NCBI GenBank assembly: GCA_903879465.1
Contig: CAIRLQ010000348.1
Span: 1-19,418, forward strand
Direction of reading: 5' to 3'
Source of the DNA: an uncultured Opitutia bacterium
GTDB lineage: Bacteria; Verrucomicrobiota; Verrucomicrobiia; Opitutales; UBA953
DNA: 19,418 bases
This document shows positions 1 to 7,526 of this stretch, in pieces. The position numbers were made by a program, and so were the translations under genes. Within the stretch, counting starts at the first letter, position 1. Each line of letters opens with the position of its first letter. A model generated the notes under the pieces. That model made no database searches. It was not told where the DNA came from and was given only the letters and a program-made list of their open reading frames with translations.

Positions 1-573
1 TCGCTCTTCGATGTGGCGGGCAACCTCGCTCGGCAAGCCGTTTCGGGCCGATTCTCGCCTGCGCAGCGATTCTCGCAGTGCCGTAGACGAAACCTGGACC
101 GCGGGGGCGGTCAGCACGGTAAGTTTAATATGCGGCGCCAGCACGGCCGGCGGAACCGTCGAGATACCGTCACGCGAAAGCACCGCGAAATCCACCAAGC
201 CGCAAAGTTCGCCGATATCTTTCCAACGATCGAGTCGCGCCAGCTGATCTGCCCCGAGAATCCACACGCGCCAAGCATGGGGAAACTCACGGGCTAACTC
301 CCGGGCGGTATCGATAGACCAACTCGTACCACTTCGATTGAGCTCACGCTCGTCAATGCACGCCCATGGGCTTCCGGCGAAGGCGAGCCGACACATGGCC
401 ACACGCTCTTGCGCCGAGGCCACCGGCGCCCCCGAACGCATCGGCGCCTGTCCAGCGGGTATCACCCGCACTTGGTCAAGCCCCAGCTGCTTCCACGCGG
501 CCGTCGCCGCCGCCACGTGTCCGTTGTGCGGAGGGTCAAAGGTCCCGCCTAGAATGCCGATCGCGGAGGGCAT
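1..573 (-). CDS. nadD: Nicotinate-nucleotide adenylyltransferase NadD (3' end cut by window edge)
   Basis: NadD transfers AMP from ATP to nicotinate mononucleotide, giving deamido-NAD in cytosolic NAD biosynthesis. The minus-strand frame is open from the ATG at 573 to base 1, giving 191 residues without a stop. The family usually has about 190-215, so only a few C-terminal residues are probably missing. Visible signatures: GGTFDPPHNGH near residues 9-19 (nucleotidyltransferase HxGH motif), SIDTA near 86-90 where the family has SYTIDTL, ILGADQLARLDRW near 105-117, and VSSTALR near 161-167 (family ISSTxxR). The start puts the first motif at the usual distance from the N terminus. No Shine-Dalgarno site is seen. 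It diverges from lpxI across 82 bp. In many bacteria rsfS follows nadD, so it may lie beyond the left edge. The family call is firm; the exact start is less so. Confidence 0.93.
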   Translation of the reverse strand, partial: MPSAIGILGGTFDPPHNGHVAAATAAWKQLGLDQVRVIPAGQAPMRSGAPVASAQERVAMCRLAFAGSPWACIDERELNRSGTSWSIDTARELAREFPHAWRVWILGADQLARLDRWKDIGELCGLVDFAVLSRDGISTVPPAVLAPHIKLTVLTAPAVQVSSTALRESLRRRESARNGLPSEVARHIEER

Positions 574-655
574 GCAGGCATTACGCTGGGCGACCCAGCC
601 ACTGGCAACCCAAAGCAGGCTTGAGCCCGAGCCATTAGCCCGAAACTATCCCGAC
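574..655. promoter_or_regulatory. Divergent promoter region between nadD and lpxI
   Basis: The two genes diverge across these 82 bp, so both promoters should lie here or just inside the genes. I cannot see a convincing -35/-10 pair for either direction. The call rests on gene arrangement only. Confidence 0.35.
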
Positions 656-1507
656 ATGGCGCCTGCCTCGCGATTCCTACCCCCGGGCTTCGACCCCACC
701 CAGCCGGTCGTCGTCATCGCGGGCAAAGGCCGCTACCCTGCCCTGCTCATCGAGAGCGCCCGCGCCCGCGGAGCAGCGGTGAAGCTGATCTCTTTCGAAG
801 AAGAAACCGACCCCGCCCTGATCGCCACCTTCGCCCCGGCGGACCATCGGGCCGTCCCCGTGGGTAAACTCGGCACCCTGCTCGACTCACTGAGCGAACT
901 CCGCGCAGCCGGCGCGGTGATGGCAGGGCAAGTCACCCCGCGTAAACTCTTCAGCGGCATGGTACCCGACCTGAAACTGGTCGCACTGATGGCCTCCCTC
1001 AAAGCTCGCAACGCCGAGACAATCTTCGGCGCCATCTCGGCCGAGATTGAGAAAATGGGCGTGCGCATGCTCGATGCGCGCGTCTTCCTGGATGATCACC
1101 TGGCGACCAAGGGCTGCATGACGGGCTGGAGCTGCGGCATCGCCGACGAACAACTCGCTTTCGGTACCGGCATGGCCCGCGAAATGGCGCGACTCGACGT
1201 CGGCCAGGCGGTCGTCACAGCCAAAGGCACGGTCATCGCGGTCGAAGCTTTCGAAGGCACCGATAACATGCTCCGCCGCTGCGCTCAGACGGGCGGCAAG
1301 GAGATGTTGCTGACGAAATCCTCCAAGCATGCCCAGGATTGGCGCTTCGATGTACCGTGCTTTGGTTTGAAAACACTCGAGAGCATGGCTGAAGGCGGCG
1401 TGTCTAAGGCAGCCCTGGAAATCGACGGTGTCATCCTGATCGATAAACCCGCTGTCCTTGCCCGTGCGAAAGAACTGGGCATCGACCTCTGCGGCTTTGC
1501 CGCCTGA
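656..1507 (+). CDS. lpxI: UDP-2,3-diacylglucosamine pyrophosphatase LpxI
   Basis: LpxI (DUF1009 family) hydrolyses UDP-2,3-diacylglucosamine to lipid X and UMP in lipid A synthesis, replacing LpxH in many non-enteric Gram-negatives. The 283-residue product matches the usual length of about 280. It shows IAGKGRYPALL near residues 21-31, the central segment ISAEIEKMGVRMLDARVFLDDHL, the signature VIAVEAFEGTDNMLRR near 193-208 with the conserved EGTD acidic residue, and KHAQDWRFDVPCFGLKT near 224-240. The frame stays open upstream to 338. Those 106 codons lie antisense to nadD and add no LpxI motif, so the ATG at 656 is chosen. No Shine-Dalgarno site is obvious. It diverges from nadD and converges with the small membrane protein gene. 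It implies an outer membrane with lipid A. Confidence 0.93.
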   Translation: MAPASRFLPPGFDPTQPVVVIAGKGRYPALLIESARARGAAVKLISFEEETDPALIATFAPADHRAVPVGKLGTLLDSLSELRAAGAVMAGQVTPRKLFSGMVPDLKLVALMASLKARNAETIFGAISAEIEKMGVRMLDARVFLDDHLATKGCMTGWSCGIADEQLAFGTGMAREMARLDVGQAVVTAKGTVIAVEAFEGTDNMLRRCAQTGGKEMLLTKSSKHAQDWRFDVPCFGLKTLESMAEGGVSKAALEIDGVILIDKPAVLARAKELGIDLCGFAA

Positions 1508-1530
1508 CCTTCGCTCCACGACTTGCGCGC

Positions 1531-1546
1531 GCTGAGTCGACTCAGC
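1531..1546. terminator. Perfect palindrome between convergent genes, possible bidirectional terminator
   Basis: GCTGAGTCGACTCAGC is a perfect 16-nt palindrome that can fold as a 6-bp stem with a TCGA loop. It sits 24 bp after the lpxI stop and overlaps the stop codon of the facing small membrane protein gene. There is no T-run on either side, so a classical intrinsic terminator is doubtful. It could be a Rho-linked or RNA-end-protecting hairpin, or chance. Confidence 0.3.
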
Positions 1547-1805
1547 CTTCGAAGAAATTCCAGGCGACCGCACTTTCCGCCAGCACCCAGGCGACGATCA
1601 GCGCGAAGACGACCAGAAGCCAGCGGCGATGCCGCACCCAGAGACTGGGCGTCTCATCCGCATGATCCAATCCGTGTCGCGCGCTGAGCATCAACCTCAT
1701 CTTCGTACGCCAGGGAAGTTTCGTCTGACCCGATAGATCGGGGTGCGCATACGTACTCTCCCGGTAGACGGGCTTGCGAAACAGGCCGGCAATATGACGC
1801 AGCAT
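1542..1805 (-). CDS. Small conserved-looking protein with one C-terminal membrane helix
   Basis: This 87-residue protein is not recognised as any named family. The first 60 residues are basic and hydrophilic. Residues about 61-80 (WLLVVFALIVAWVLAESAVA) form one strong hydrophobic helix just before the C terminus, preceded by an Arg/His-rich stretch at 58-61, so an inner-membrane anchor with a cytosolic N-terminal part is likely. The start is well supported: AAGGAAGG lies about 5 nt before the ATG, one of the few clear Shine-Dalgarno sites in the window. It converges with lpxI and diverges from panB across 58 bp. No function can be inferred. Confidence 0.72.
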   Translation of the reverse strand: MLRHIAGLFRKPVYRESTYAHPDLSGQTKLPWRTKMRLMLSARHGLDHADETPSLWVRHRRWLLVVFALIVAWVLAESAVAWNFFEG

Positions 1806-1851
1806 CCCCCTTCCTTACACCCTTTACCCACGCTTTACAAGCGGAGGGTCT

Positions 1852-1857
1852 GAGGGT
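1852..1857 (+). promoter_or_regulatory. Ribosome binding site deciding the panB TTG start
   Basis: GAGGGT lies 6 nt before the TTG at 1864 and 12 nt before the GTG at 1870. The spacing favours the rarer TTG start codon. A second purine block, GGAGGG, lies at 1843-1848. Confidence 0.55.
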
Positions 1858-1863
1858 AATCCC

Positions 1864-2637
1864 TTGAGCGTGAAGTCCACCACCCGGTCCCTCCGTGCCC
1901 TCAAAGGCCTCCGGCCTATCGTCTGCCTTACGGCGTACGACGCGATTACGGCCCGCATCGCCGAAGCGGGCGGGGCTGACCTCATCCTAGTCGGGGACTC
2001 GGTCGGTAACACGGTTCTGGGCATGCCCGACACAGTCGGCGTCACCCTCGACATGATGATCCATCACTCGGCCGCGGTCGCCCGGGCCAAGCCGGAAACT
2101 ATCATCGTCGGCGACCTTCCCTTCGGCCTCGCCCATGATAGTTTTCCGAAACTCCTCGGCTACTGCCGACGGTTTCTCCAAGAAGGCGGCGTTAAAGCCG
2201 TTAAAATCGAAGGCGGCGCCGCACTCGCTCCAGCGGTGGCCCGCTTGGTCGATGCCGGTATCCCAGTCATGGGACACGTCGGCATGCTTCCTCAACGCGT
2301 CCACTCGGCCGGCTACAAGCGCCGCGGACTGACTCCGGCGGATCAGCGTCAGCTACTCATCGACGCCCAATCCATCGATGCGGCGGGCGCCTTTGCGATG
2401 GTAGTGGAATGCGTCGATGAGACTTTCATGCCTCAGATTACAGCTGCGGTCAAATGCCCGACCATCGGCATTGGCTCGGGCCGCGGGTGCGATGGCCAGA
2501 TTCTCGTGATCCACGACCTGCTGGGCTTCACGATTGACCCGCCACCCTTCGCTCGCCCCGAAGCCAACCTCCACCGCGACGCCGTCGCCGCGATCAAACG
2601 CTGGGCCGCCAAGGTCCGCAGCCAGAAATCTCGATGA
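1864..2637 (+). CDS. panB: 3-methyl-2-oxobutanoate hydroxymethyltransferase PanB
   Basis: PanB transfers a hydroxymethyl group from 5,10-methylene-tetrahydrofolate to 2-oxoisovalerate to make ketopantoate, the first committed step of pantothenate and CoA synthesis. The 257-residue product is full length (family about 260-280). Visible motifs: CLTAYDAITARIAE near residues 21-34, LVGDSVGN near 42-49 (metal-ligand Asp45), VGDLPFG near 82-88 (Asp84), VKIEGG near 113-118 (metal-ligand Glu115), MGHVGMLPQ near 136-144, VVECV near 180-184 (Glu182, catalytic position) and IGIGSGRGCDGQILVIHD near 201-218. The start is a TTG at 1864, preceded by GAGGGT with 6-nt spacing; GTG at 1870 is the alternative. 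The stop overlaps the gpsA start as ATGA, suggesting translational coupling. Confidence 0.95.
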   Translation: MSVKSTTRSLRALKGLRPIVCLTAYDAITARIAEAGGADLILVGDSVGNTVLGMPDTVGVTLDMMIHHSAAVARAKPETIIVGDLPFGLAHDSFPKLLGYCRRFLQEGGVKAVKIEGGAALAPAVARLVDAGIPVMGHVGMLPQRVHSAGYKRRGLTPADQRQLLIDAQSIDAAGAFAMVVECVDETFMPQITAAVKCPTIGIGSGRGCDGQILVIHDLLGFTIDPPPFARPEANLHRDAVAAIKRWAAKVRSQKSR

Positions 2638-3635
2638 ACTGCGTCATCTTCGGAGCCGGTGGTTGGGGGACAGCAATGGCCATCCATCTCGCCCGCCAAG
2701 GCCACACGGTCACACTGGTACCTCGCCGCGTCGAACAAGCCGTCCTCCTTGCGACTTCCCGCGAAAATAAAGATTACTTGCCCGGTCATCGCCTCGACGA
2801 GTCCATCCAGATCGGGCTGGAACCGCTACCGGCACTGATGGATGTCGATCTGGTCTTTCTCGCTTGCCCTTCCAAAGGCCTCCCCGAACTCCTTCGGCAA
2901 ATCGGTCCTTCCGTCAGCACCTCCACCGCCCGACTCGCCATCTCCCTCTGTAAGGGGCTGGATTTGTCGACGCTGCGACGGCCCACCGAATTGATGGCCG
3001 CAGCCTTCGGCCCGATTCCAGTCGCCACGCTCAGCGGACCCAGCAACGCCGATGAAGTTGCTCGCGCCCAGCCGACCGCCCTAGTGCTTGCAGCCGAAAA
3101 GAACGACGAGAATCTCAAAGAGGTCCAAGCCGCTATCAGCGGACCTTCACTCCGAGCCTACACCTCCAACGACCTCGCGGGCGTGGAAATCGGCGGCACT
3201 TTGAAAAATGTCTACGCGCTCGGCGCCGGTCTCTGCGACGGCCTAGGCCTGGGTTCCAATGCGAAGGCGGCTCTACTTACGCGCTCCCTCCAGGAAATGT
3301 CGCGCCTCGGCGAAGCCGTCGGCGGACGGGCCGAAACCTTCCTTGGCCTCGGCGGCGTCGGCGACTTGATGGCCACCGCCCACGGCGCCTGGAGTCGTAA
3401 CCGCGCCCTCGGTGAACAAATTGCTAAAGACCCCAAGGCCGCTCTCGCCGCCCTCGCCACGCGCCGGGAAGCGGTCGAAGGCCATCGTGCCGCCGATGCT
3501 CTTTCCAAACTAGCCCGACAGCGCGGCATCGATGCGCCGATTCTTTTCTGCCTCCACGCGATCCTCTACGAAGGCCTCGATCCGCGTGCAGGCGTCGCCT
3601 CACTGATGACCCGCGACCTCCGTACGGAGGCATGA
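2634..3635 (+). CDS. gpsA: Glycerol-3-phosphate dehydrogenase [NAD(P)+] GpsA
   Basis: GpsA reduces dihydroxyacetone phosphate to sn-glycerol 3-phosphate, the backbone for phospholipid synthesis. The 333 residues match the family. The Rossmann dinucleotide motif GAGGWGTA is at residues 7-14. SLCKGLD near 104-110 and LSGPSNADEVA near 133-143 follow. The catalytic Lys is Lys191 in EIGGTLKNVYALGAG, with GLGLGSNAKAALLTR near 204-217 and GGVGDLMATAHGAWSRNRALG near 240-260, which corresponds to the family GLGDL...SRNR segment. The ATG overlaps the panB stop as ATGA, and the stop overlaps the SET gene start in the same way. The three genes therefore look co-transcribed and translationally coupled. 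Confidence 0.96.
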   Translation: MNCVIFGAGGWGTAMAIHLARQGHTVTLVPRRVEQAVLLATSRENKDYLPGHRLDESIQIGLEPLPALMDVDLVFLACPSKGLPELLRQIGPSVSTSTARLAISLCKGLDLSTLRRPTELMAAAFGPIPVATLSGPSNADEVARAQPTALVLAAEKNDENLKEVQAAISGPSLRAYTSNDLAGVEIGGTLKNVYALGAGLCDGLGLGSNAKAALLTRSLQEMSRLGEAVGGRAETFLGLGGVGDLMATAHGAWSRNRALGEQIAKDPKAALAALATRREAVEGHRAADALSKLARQRGIDAPILFCLHAILYEGLDPRAGVASLMTRDLRTEA

Positions 3636-4096
3636 GCGATCCCGGCTTCGAATCGCGCGCCTCGCCCATCGCCGGGCTTGGCCTGTTCACCACCCGCACG
3701 TTCTCCCCCGGCGAACGTATCGTCCAGTATCAGGGCAAGCTGGCAACGGTACCTCCGGCACAATGCGAATCCACCTGCCCGGTTTACACCCTCGAAATCA
3801 CTCCGGGCCTGTGGCTCGATGGCTCGCCATCCGATAATCTTGGCCGCCATGCCAATCATTCCTGCGACCCCAACGCGGAACTCGTTTGGGATAATCACAC
3901 GACCACAGCCTGGCTCGTCGCCGTTCAAGCGATTGCCACCGGCCACGAAGTAACCTTCGACTACGGTTTCTCTCTGTCGGAAAGCCTCTTCCAACCCTGC
4001 CGTTGCGGGGCCGTGGAGTGCGTCGGACGTATCATCGCCGCACCCCTTCGGCCGAATCTGCGCCGACATCTACGCTTTTCACGTCCAAGGGATTGA
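3632..4096 (+). CDS. SET-domain protein, putative lysine methyltransferase
   Basis: This is a compact 154-residue SET-domain protein, a fold that transfers methyl from S-adenosylmethionine to lysine side chains. Seen directly: IAGLGLFTTRTFSPGE near residues 13-28 (family GxGlfa.r.i..Ge), GRHANHSCDPNAEL near 71-84 (the NHSCxPN cofactor and substrate motif), EVTFDYG near 106-112 (catalytic-Tyr region), and CRCGAVECVG near 123-132, a post-SET-like CxC...C cluster that may bind zinc. Small stand-alone SET proteins occur in bacteria, often with unknown substrates. The start overlaps the gpsA stop (ATGA). A GGAGG lies only 1 nt before the ATG, too close for normal use, so coupling may drive initiation. 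The fold is secure; the substrate is unknown. Confidence 0.88.
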   Translation: MSDPGFESRASPIAGLGLFTTRTFSPGERIVQYQGKLATVPPAQCESTCPVYTLEITPGLWLDGSPSDNLGRHANHSCDPNAELVWDNHTTTAWLVAVQAIATGHEVTFDYGFSLSESLFQPCRCGAVECVGRIIAAPLRPNLRRHLRFSRPRD

Positions 4097-4147
4097 CCAC
4101 CCTCCCCCAGACGGTCAGTTTTCGAAGGTCAAACGCCCCATTTATCT

Positions 4148-5551
4148 ATGAAAAAAGTCACCCTGACCGAGCTCGACCCTAGGCTCCAAAAACAAATTTC
4201 CGCGGCTGACCAGCAACTTAAGACAAACCCCCAGTATGCGATTGAGATTCTCTCTGGCATCCTGTCCCGCAATCCCGGCTGCATCGAAGTTCGCCGCACC
4301 CTCCGCAAGGCCCAGAAAGCCGTTCATGGCACCAAAAAGGGGATGTTTGACGGCCTGACGGATGCCCTGACTTCTGGCAAGATCGCCAAAGCCGTCGAAA
4401 CCGATCCGGTCGCCGCTATTGTCGCCGCCGAAGAAGCCCTCGCGAAGAAGCCCACGGATGTTAACGCCAACAAGACCATCGCCCTCGCCGGCATCAAGCT
4501 AGGCTTCTACGAACTGGCTGCCTTTGCCTACGAAGAACTCGCTACCAACGACCCCAAAGAGGTTCAATATTTCATCGACCTAGCCAATACCTGGATTGCC
4601 GGCGGCGAAAATGATGCCGCCCTGGATGCGGCCGACAAGGGCCTCAAAACCTTCCCGGGTAACGGCGACCTACAGGAATCCGTCCGTCGCGCCTCCGTCA
4701 ATAAGACGATGAAAAAGGGCAACTGGGAGGACAAGGGCGACTTCCAATCCAAACTCAAGGACAAGGACGAAGCCCTCCGCATCGAACAGGCCTCTCGCAC
4801 GGTCACCGATTCCGCCACGGCCCTCCAACAGGCCAAGGAGGTCGCTCTTAAAATCCAAGCCGAACCCGACAGCCTCGACCTCTACCGCGATATCGTCCGC
4901 CTTTTCGTCGCCGCCGAAGACCTGGACAATGCACTCGCTTGGCTCCAGCGCGGCCGCCTGACGACCTTGGGCAAGGCGGACACCTCCCTCGAACGCCAGG
5001 AGACCGACCTGATGACCCGCCGCCTCGAGCGCACCTCCAAACAACTCCGCGAAGTGATCGCCGCCAACCCAGCCGACAGCGCCAGCAAGGAAGCCCTCGC
5101 CAAGAACGAGCAGGATCTTTCAGAATTCCGCCTCGCCACGGCCACCAGCATCGTCGAACGCTATCCTAACGATTACTCTTTCCGCTTCGAATTAGGGATG
5201 CTGCTCCTCGCCGCCAATCGTCTCGATGAATCGGTCCAGCAGCTCCAATACTCGCAACGTAACCCAAAGTTCCGCCAGCCATCACTCCTCGCCATCGGCC
5301 GCGCATTCACCTTGGCTGGCAAGTATGACCTCGCCGTCGAACAACTCACGGTCGCCAAGAGCGAAGTCCAGCTGATGAACGACCTGAAAAAGGAAATCAT
5401 CTATTCACTCGGAGACACCTTCGAGAAGATGGGCAAACCCAAGGAAGCGGTCGATGAATTCAAAATCATCTACATGGCCGAATCTGGGTACCGCGATGTC
5501 GCCAAGAAAATCAACGACTTCTACGAACGCCAAAAAGGCGCCTCGGCCTAA
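4148..5551 (+). CDS. Tetratricopeptide-repeat protein (scaffold, function unknown)
   Basis: This 467-residue soluble protein is almost wholly alpha-helical, with TPR-like pairs. Examples lie at residues about 28-58 (AIEILSGILSRNPGCIEVRR), 88-190 (DPVAAIVAAEEALAKKPTDVNA; FAYEELATNDPKE; ALDAADKGLKTFPGN), 240-275, and near the C terminus (SVQQLQYSQRNPKFR; LAVEQLTVAKSE; EAVDEFKIIYMAESGYRD). A charged Lys/Glu/Asp-rich stretch around 190-225 may be a linker or coiled coil. No signal peptide or membrane helix is seen, so it should be cytosolic. TPR arrays mediate protein-protein contacts; no catalytic domain is attached. It follows the SET gene by 51 bp and precedes the purA-like gene by 68 bp on the same strand. 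No good Shine-Dalgarno site precedes the ATG, although GAAGG lies about 20 nt upstream. Confidence 0.88.
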   Translation: MKKVTLTELDPRLQKQISAADQQLKTNPQYAIEILSGILSRNPGCIEVRRTLRKAQKAVHGTKKGMFDGLTDALTSGKIAKAVETDPVAAIVAAEEALAKKPTDVNANKTIALAGIKLGFYELAAFAYEELATNDPKEVQYFIDLANTWIAGGENDAALDAADKGLKTFPGNGDLQESVRRASVNKTMKKGNWEDKGDFQSKLKDKDEALRIEQASRTVTDSATALQQAKEVALKIQAEPDSLDLYRDIVRLFVAAEDLDNALAWLQRGRLTTLGKADTSLERQETDLMTRRLERTSKQLREVIAANPADSASKEALAKNEQDLSEFRLATATSIVERYPNDYSFRFELGMLLLAANRLDESVQQLQYSQRNPKFRQPSLLAIGRAFTLAGKYDLAVEQLTVAKSEVQLMNDLKKEIIYSLGDTFEKMGKPKEAVDEFKIIYMAESGYRDVAKKINDFYERQKGASA

Positions 5552-5619
5552 CCCCGCCACCTCCGCTCCGATACCTCCGCACGGCGGGCCCAGCCCATCC
5601 GTCCTCTTTTTTACGCCCA

Positions 5620-7167
5620 ATGGCCCTCACACCTTTTAAAAGCAAACTCATCGCCGATGTCGGCGTCAGCATGGGAGACGAAGGCAAAGGCCGATTGATC
5701 CCCGAAATCGTCCGCGAACTGCAGGCCCTCACGGGACGCCGCGACGCCGTGGGCACAGTGCTCAAGGTGAACGGTGGCGCCAACTCGGGCCACACGGTCG
5801 CCGGCCTCAAACTCAACCTACTCCCAGGCGGCGTTGCCGAGCGCGACGTCTCCTGCCTCGCCCTGGGCTCCGGCGTCGTCGCCGACCCCCGCAAGGCCCT
5901 CTGGGAAGCCCTACCGCTCGAAAAGATTGGCTACCCAGTCCTCTCGCGCCTGCTCATCGATGAACGATGCATGGTTAGCGATGTCGCCCACCGCATGCTC
6001 GACTTAGCCTGGGAAGATTATCGCATCCACGTGCTCGGCCACGAAGCCCGCGGCTCCACAGGGCGCGGCATCACGCCAGCCTACGCGGATGAGGTCGGTC
6101 AGTTCCAAATCCATTACTCAGAATTCCTCGGCGACCAAGCCGACTACGCCGCACGTCTTTCCGCGCGCCTCAACCGCGCCGCAGCAATCGTCCGCGATGT
6201 CTGCAAGCTGTCCCCGGAGAAGTGGGCAGGTCTCTTCGCCAAACTGACGGAAGCCGAACTGCGGGCCAACAAGGGCGCCATTGAATCAGGCGTGTTCTCG
6301 CCGGCGGAATTCGATTTCACCCGCTTCGCGGGCAAAGAGCCTTTCACCTTCGACCATGCCGCGGTCCTGTCCTGCTACTGGAAGGCCGGCTCAACCCTTG
6401 CCCATGCAATTGGCGATGTCCGTGAACACATTCTGGGCGACCTCGCCGCAAATCGCAGCGTGATTGGCGAATTCGGCCAGGCCTATTGGCTCGATAAACG
6501 CGCGGGCTTCGCCCCGAACGTCACGGCCTCGCACACTTACACTCCAGAATTCTTCCAATCCGCCGGCATCCCAGTCCAAGCCATCCATACGGTAGGCTGC
6601 TGCAAGGCTTACGACACCAAGGTGGGCACCCACGTCTTCCTGACGAAGATGGAGGACTCCCACCCACTCCAACGCGCCTTAGCCAAACTGGAATTCGGCA
6701 CGAGCACCGGCCGCCAACGCATGGTGGGCTGGTCCGATCTCGTAGAGAAAGCCGACGCCCTCCGCTACGGTGGCTACGACGACCTGGTCCTCAACAAGCT
6801 GGATGCCCTCTCGCCCCACGGCGAATGGCTCGGCGGCGATCTTCAAGTCTGCACGGGCTACCGGGACGCTTCCGGCAAGATCCTCTCCGGCGTACCCCGC
6901 AACGACGCCGTTCGCCGCGCCCTGCAACCGGTCTACGCCACGCTACCGGGCTGGAAAGCCGACATTACGAAGGTTCGCTCCTTCGCCGACCTCCCCGCCG
7001 AAGCCCGGCGCTACGTGGCCTTCACGATGGCCGAGATAGTGCGCCTCGCTTCACGCGGCGACTCCCTCGCCTCGCTCCCGAATCTTCGGTACATTGGCGT
7101 AGGGCCCGACCCCGACCAGATCGTGTCGGATATTCCGCCGACCGCCGCCCTCATCAAACTGGCCTAA
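5620..7167 (+). CDS. purA: Divergent adenylosuccinate synthetase (PurA family)
   Basis: PurA condenses IMP and aspartate using GTP to give adenylosuccinate, the first step from IMP to AMP. Homology spans the whole 515 residues, but the protein is longer than the usual 430 or so and clearly divergent. Conserved: MGDEGKGR at residues 18-25 (catalytic Asp20), GGANSGHT at 52-59 (catalytic His58), GSTGRGITPAY at 145-155, GQAYWLD at 286-292 and VTASHT at 301-306 (IMP-binding Gln and Thr), KAYDTKVG, EFGTSTGRQRMVGWSD at 358-372, the guanine-specificity motif NKLD at 392-395, and GVGPD at 493-497. Altered: the segment with the cross-subunit IMP-binding Arg143 of E. coli reads ADEVGQFQ, and the region at about 171-285 is some 30-40 residues longer. 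PurZ-type enzymes lack the catalytic Asp, which is present here, so AMP synthesis is the better call. Confidence 0.85.
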   Translation: MALTPFKSKLIADVGVSMGDEGKGRLIPEIVRELQALTGRRDAVGTVLKVNGGANSGHTVAGLKLNLLPGGVAERDVSCLALGSGVVADPRKALWEALPLEKIGYPVLSRLLIDERCMVSDVAHRMLDLAWEDYRIHVLGHEARGSTGRGITPAYADEVGQFQIHYSEFLGDQADYAARLSARLNRAAAIVRDVCKLSPEKWAGLFAKLTEAELRANKGAIESGVFSPAEFDFTRFAGKEPFTFDHAAVLSCYWKAGSTLAHAIGDVREHILGDLAANRSVIGEFGQAYWLDKRAGFAPNVTASHTYTPEFFQSAGIPVQAIHTVGCCKAYDTKVGTHVFLTKMEDSHPLQRALAKLEFGTSTGRQRMVGWSDLVEKADALRYGGYDDLVLNKLDALSPHGEWLGGDLQVCTGYRDASGKILSGVPRNDAVRRALQPVYATLPGWKADITKVRSFADLPAEARRYVAFTMAEIVRLASRGDSLASLPNLRYIGVGPDPDQIVSDIPPTAALIKLA

Positions 7168-7184
7168 TCACGGCGGCGCCTCCG

Positions 7185-7523
7185 ATGGCCGAACTTCAAC
7201 ATAACTTCGCGATCCCGCTCTGGGCTCTTGTCGACCAATCGAAAGTCGAGTCCGGTAAGTCCGACATGCGCGGGCTGGCCAAGGAACTCGGTAAGTGGCT
7301 GGCGCATAATTTCGACGTCGACCACAAAGGCGTGGCCATCGAAGAACCGTCCGGCACCGAACCTGGCGCAGTCCCGATGTTCGTGGTAGCCAGCGTCCCA
7401 GAATCCCAGTGGCCGGTGATGATTGCCCTAGCGCAAAGCCGCTCTTGCCCCCTCTTCCTGGTACTGCCGATGGAATCCGGCGTGTTCACGCTCAAGGAAC
7501 TGAACATTCCTCCGGCAGAATAA
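7185..7523 (+). CDS. Small hypothetical protein, 112 residues
   Basis: This is not a family I recognise. It lies 17 bp after the purA-like stop on the same strand and probably shares its transcript. The frame is open far upstream (to 6825), but that part is only a shadow of the purA-like gene. The ATG at 7185 (MAELQHNFAIPLWALVDQ) is the first start after the purA stop. The sequence looks like a small soluble alpha/beta protein: a strand-like start, an amphipathic helix (DMRGLAKELGKWLAHNF), and a C-terminal part with VMIALAQSRSCPLFLVL. No signal peptide or membrane helix is evident. It ends 3 bp before the stop of the facing deacetylase gene. Confidence 0.65.
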   Translation: MAELQHNFAIPLWALVDQSKVESGKSDMRGLAKELGKWLAHNFDVDHKGVAIEEPSGTEPGAVPMFVVASVPESQWPVMIALAQSRSCPLFLVLPMESGVFTLKELNIPPAE

Positions 7524-7526
7524 TCC

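Noticed and set aside
338..655. 106-codon N-terminal extension of lpxI
   Set aside because: It lies antisense to nadD, adds no LpxI motif, and the family length fits the ATG at 656.
887..1573. 228-residue minus-strand frame
   Set aside because: It is antisense to lpxI, shows no recognisable domain and is a shadow of high-G+C coding DNA.
5553..5612. Possible terminator after the TPR gene (CCCGCC/GGCGGG with a later T-run)
   Set aside because: The loop is about 24 nt and the T-run lies 16 nt beyond the stem, so it is unlikely to act as an intrinsic terminator.
5620..7167. PurZ-type (2-aminoadenine, Z-genome) synthetase
   Set aside because: The PurA catalytic Asp in GDEGKG is kept, there are no phage genes nearby and the context is housekeeping.
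6825..7184. Upstream extension of the 112-residue gene
   Set aside because: The extension is an Arg/Pro-rich out-of-frame reading of the purA-like gene.
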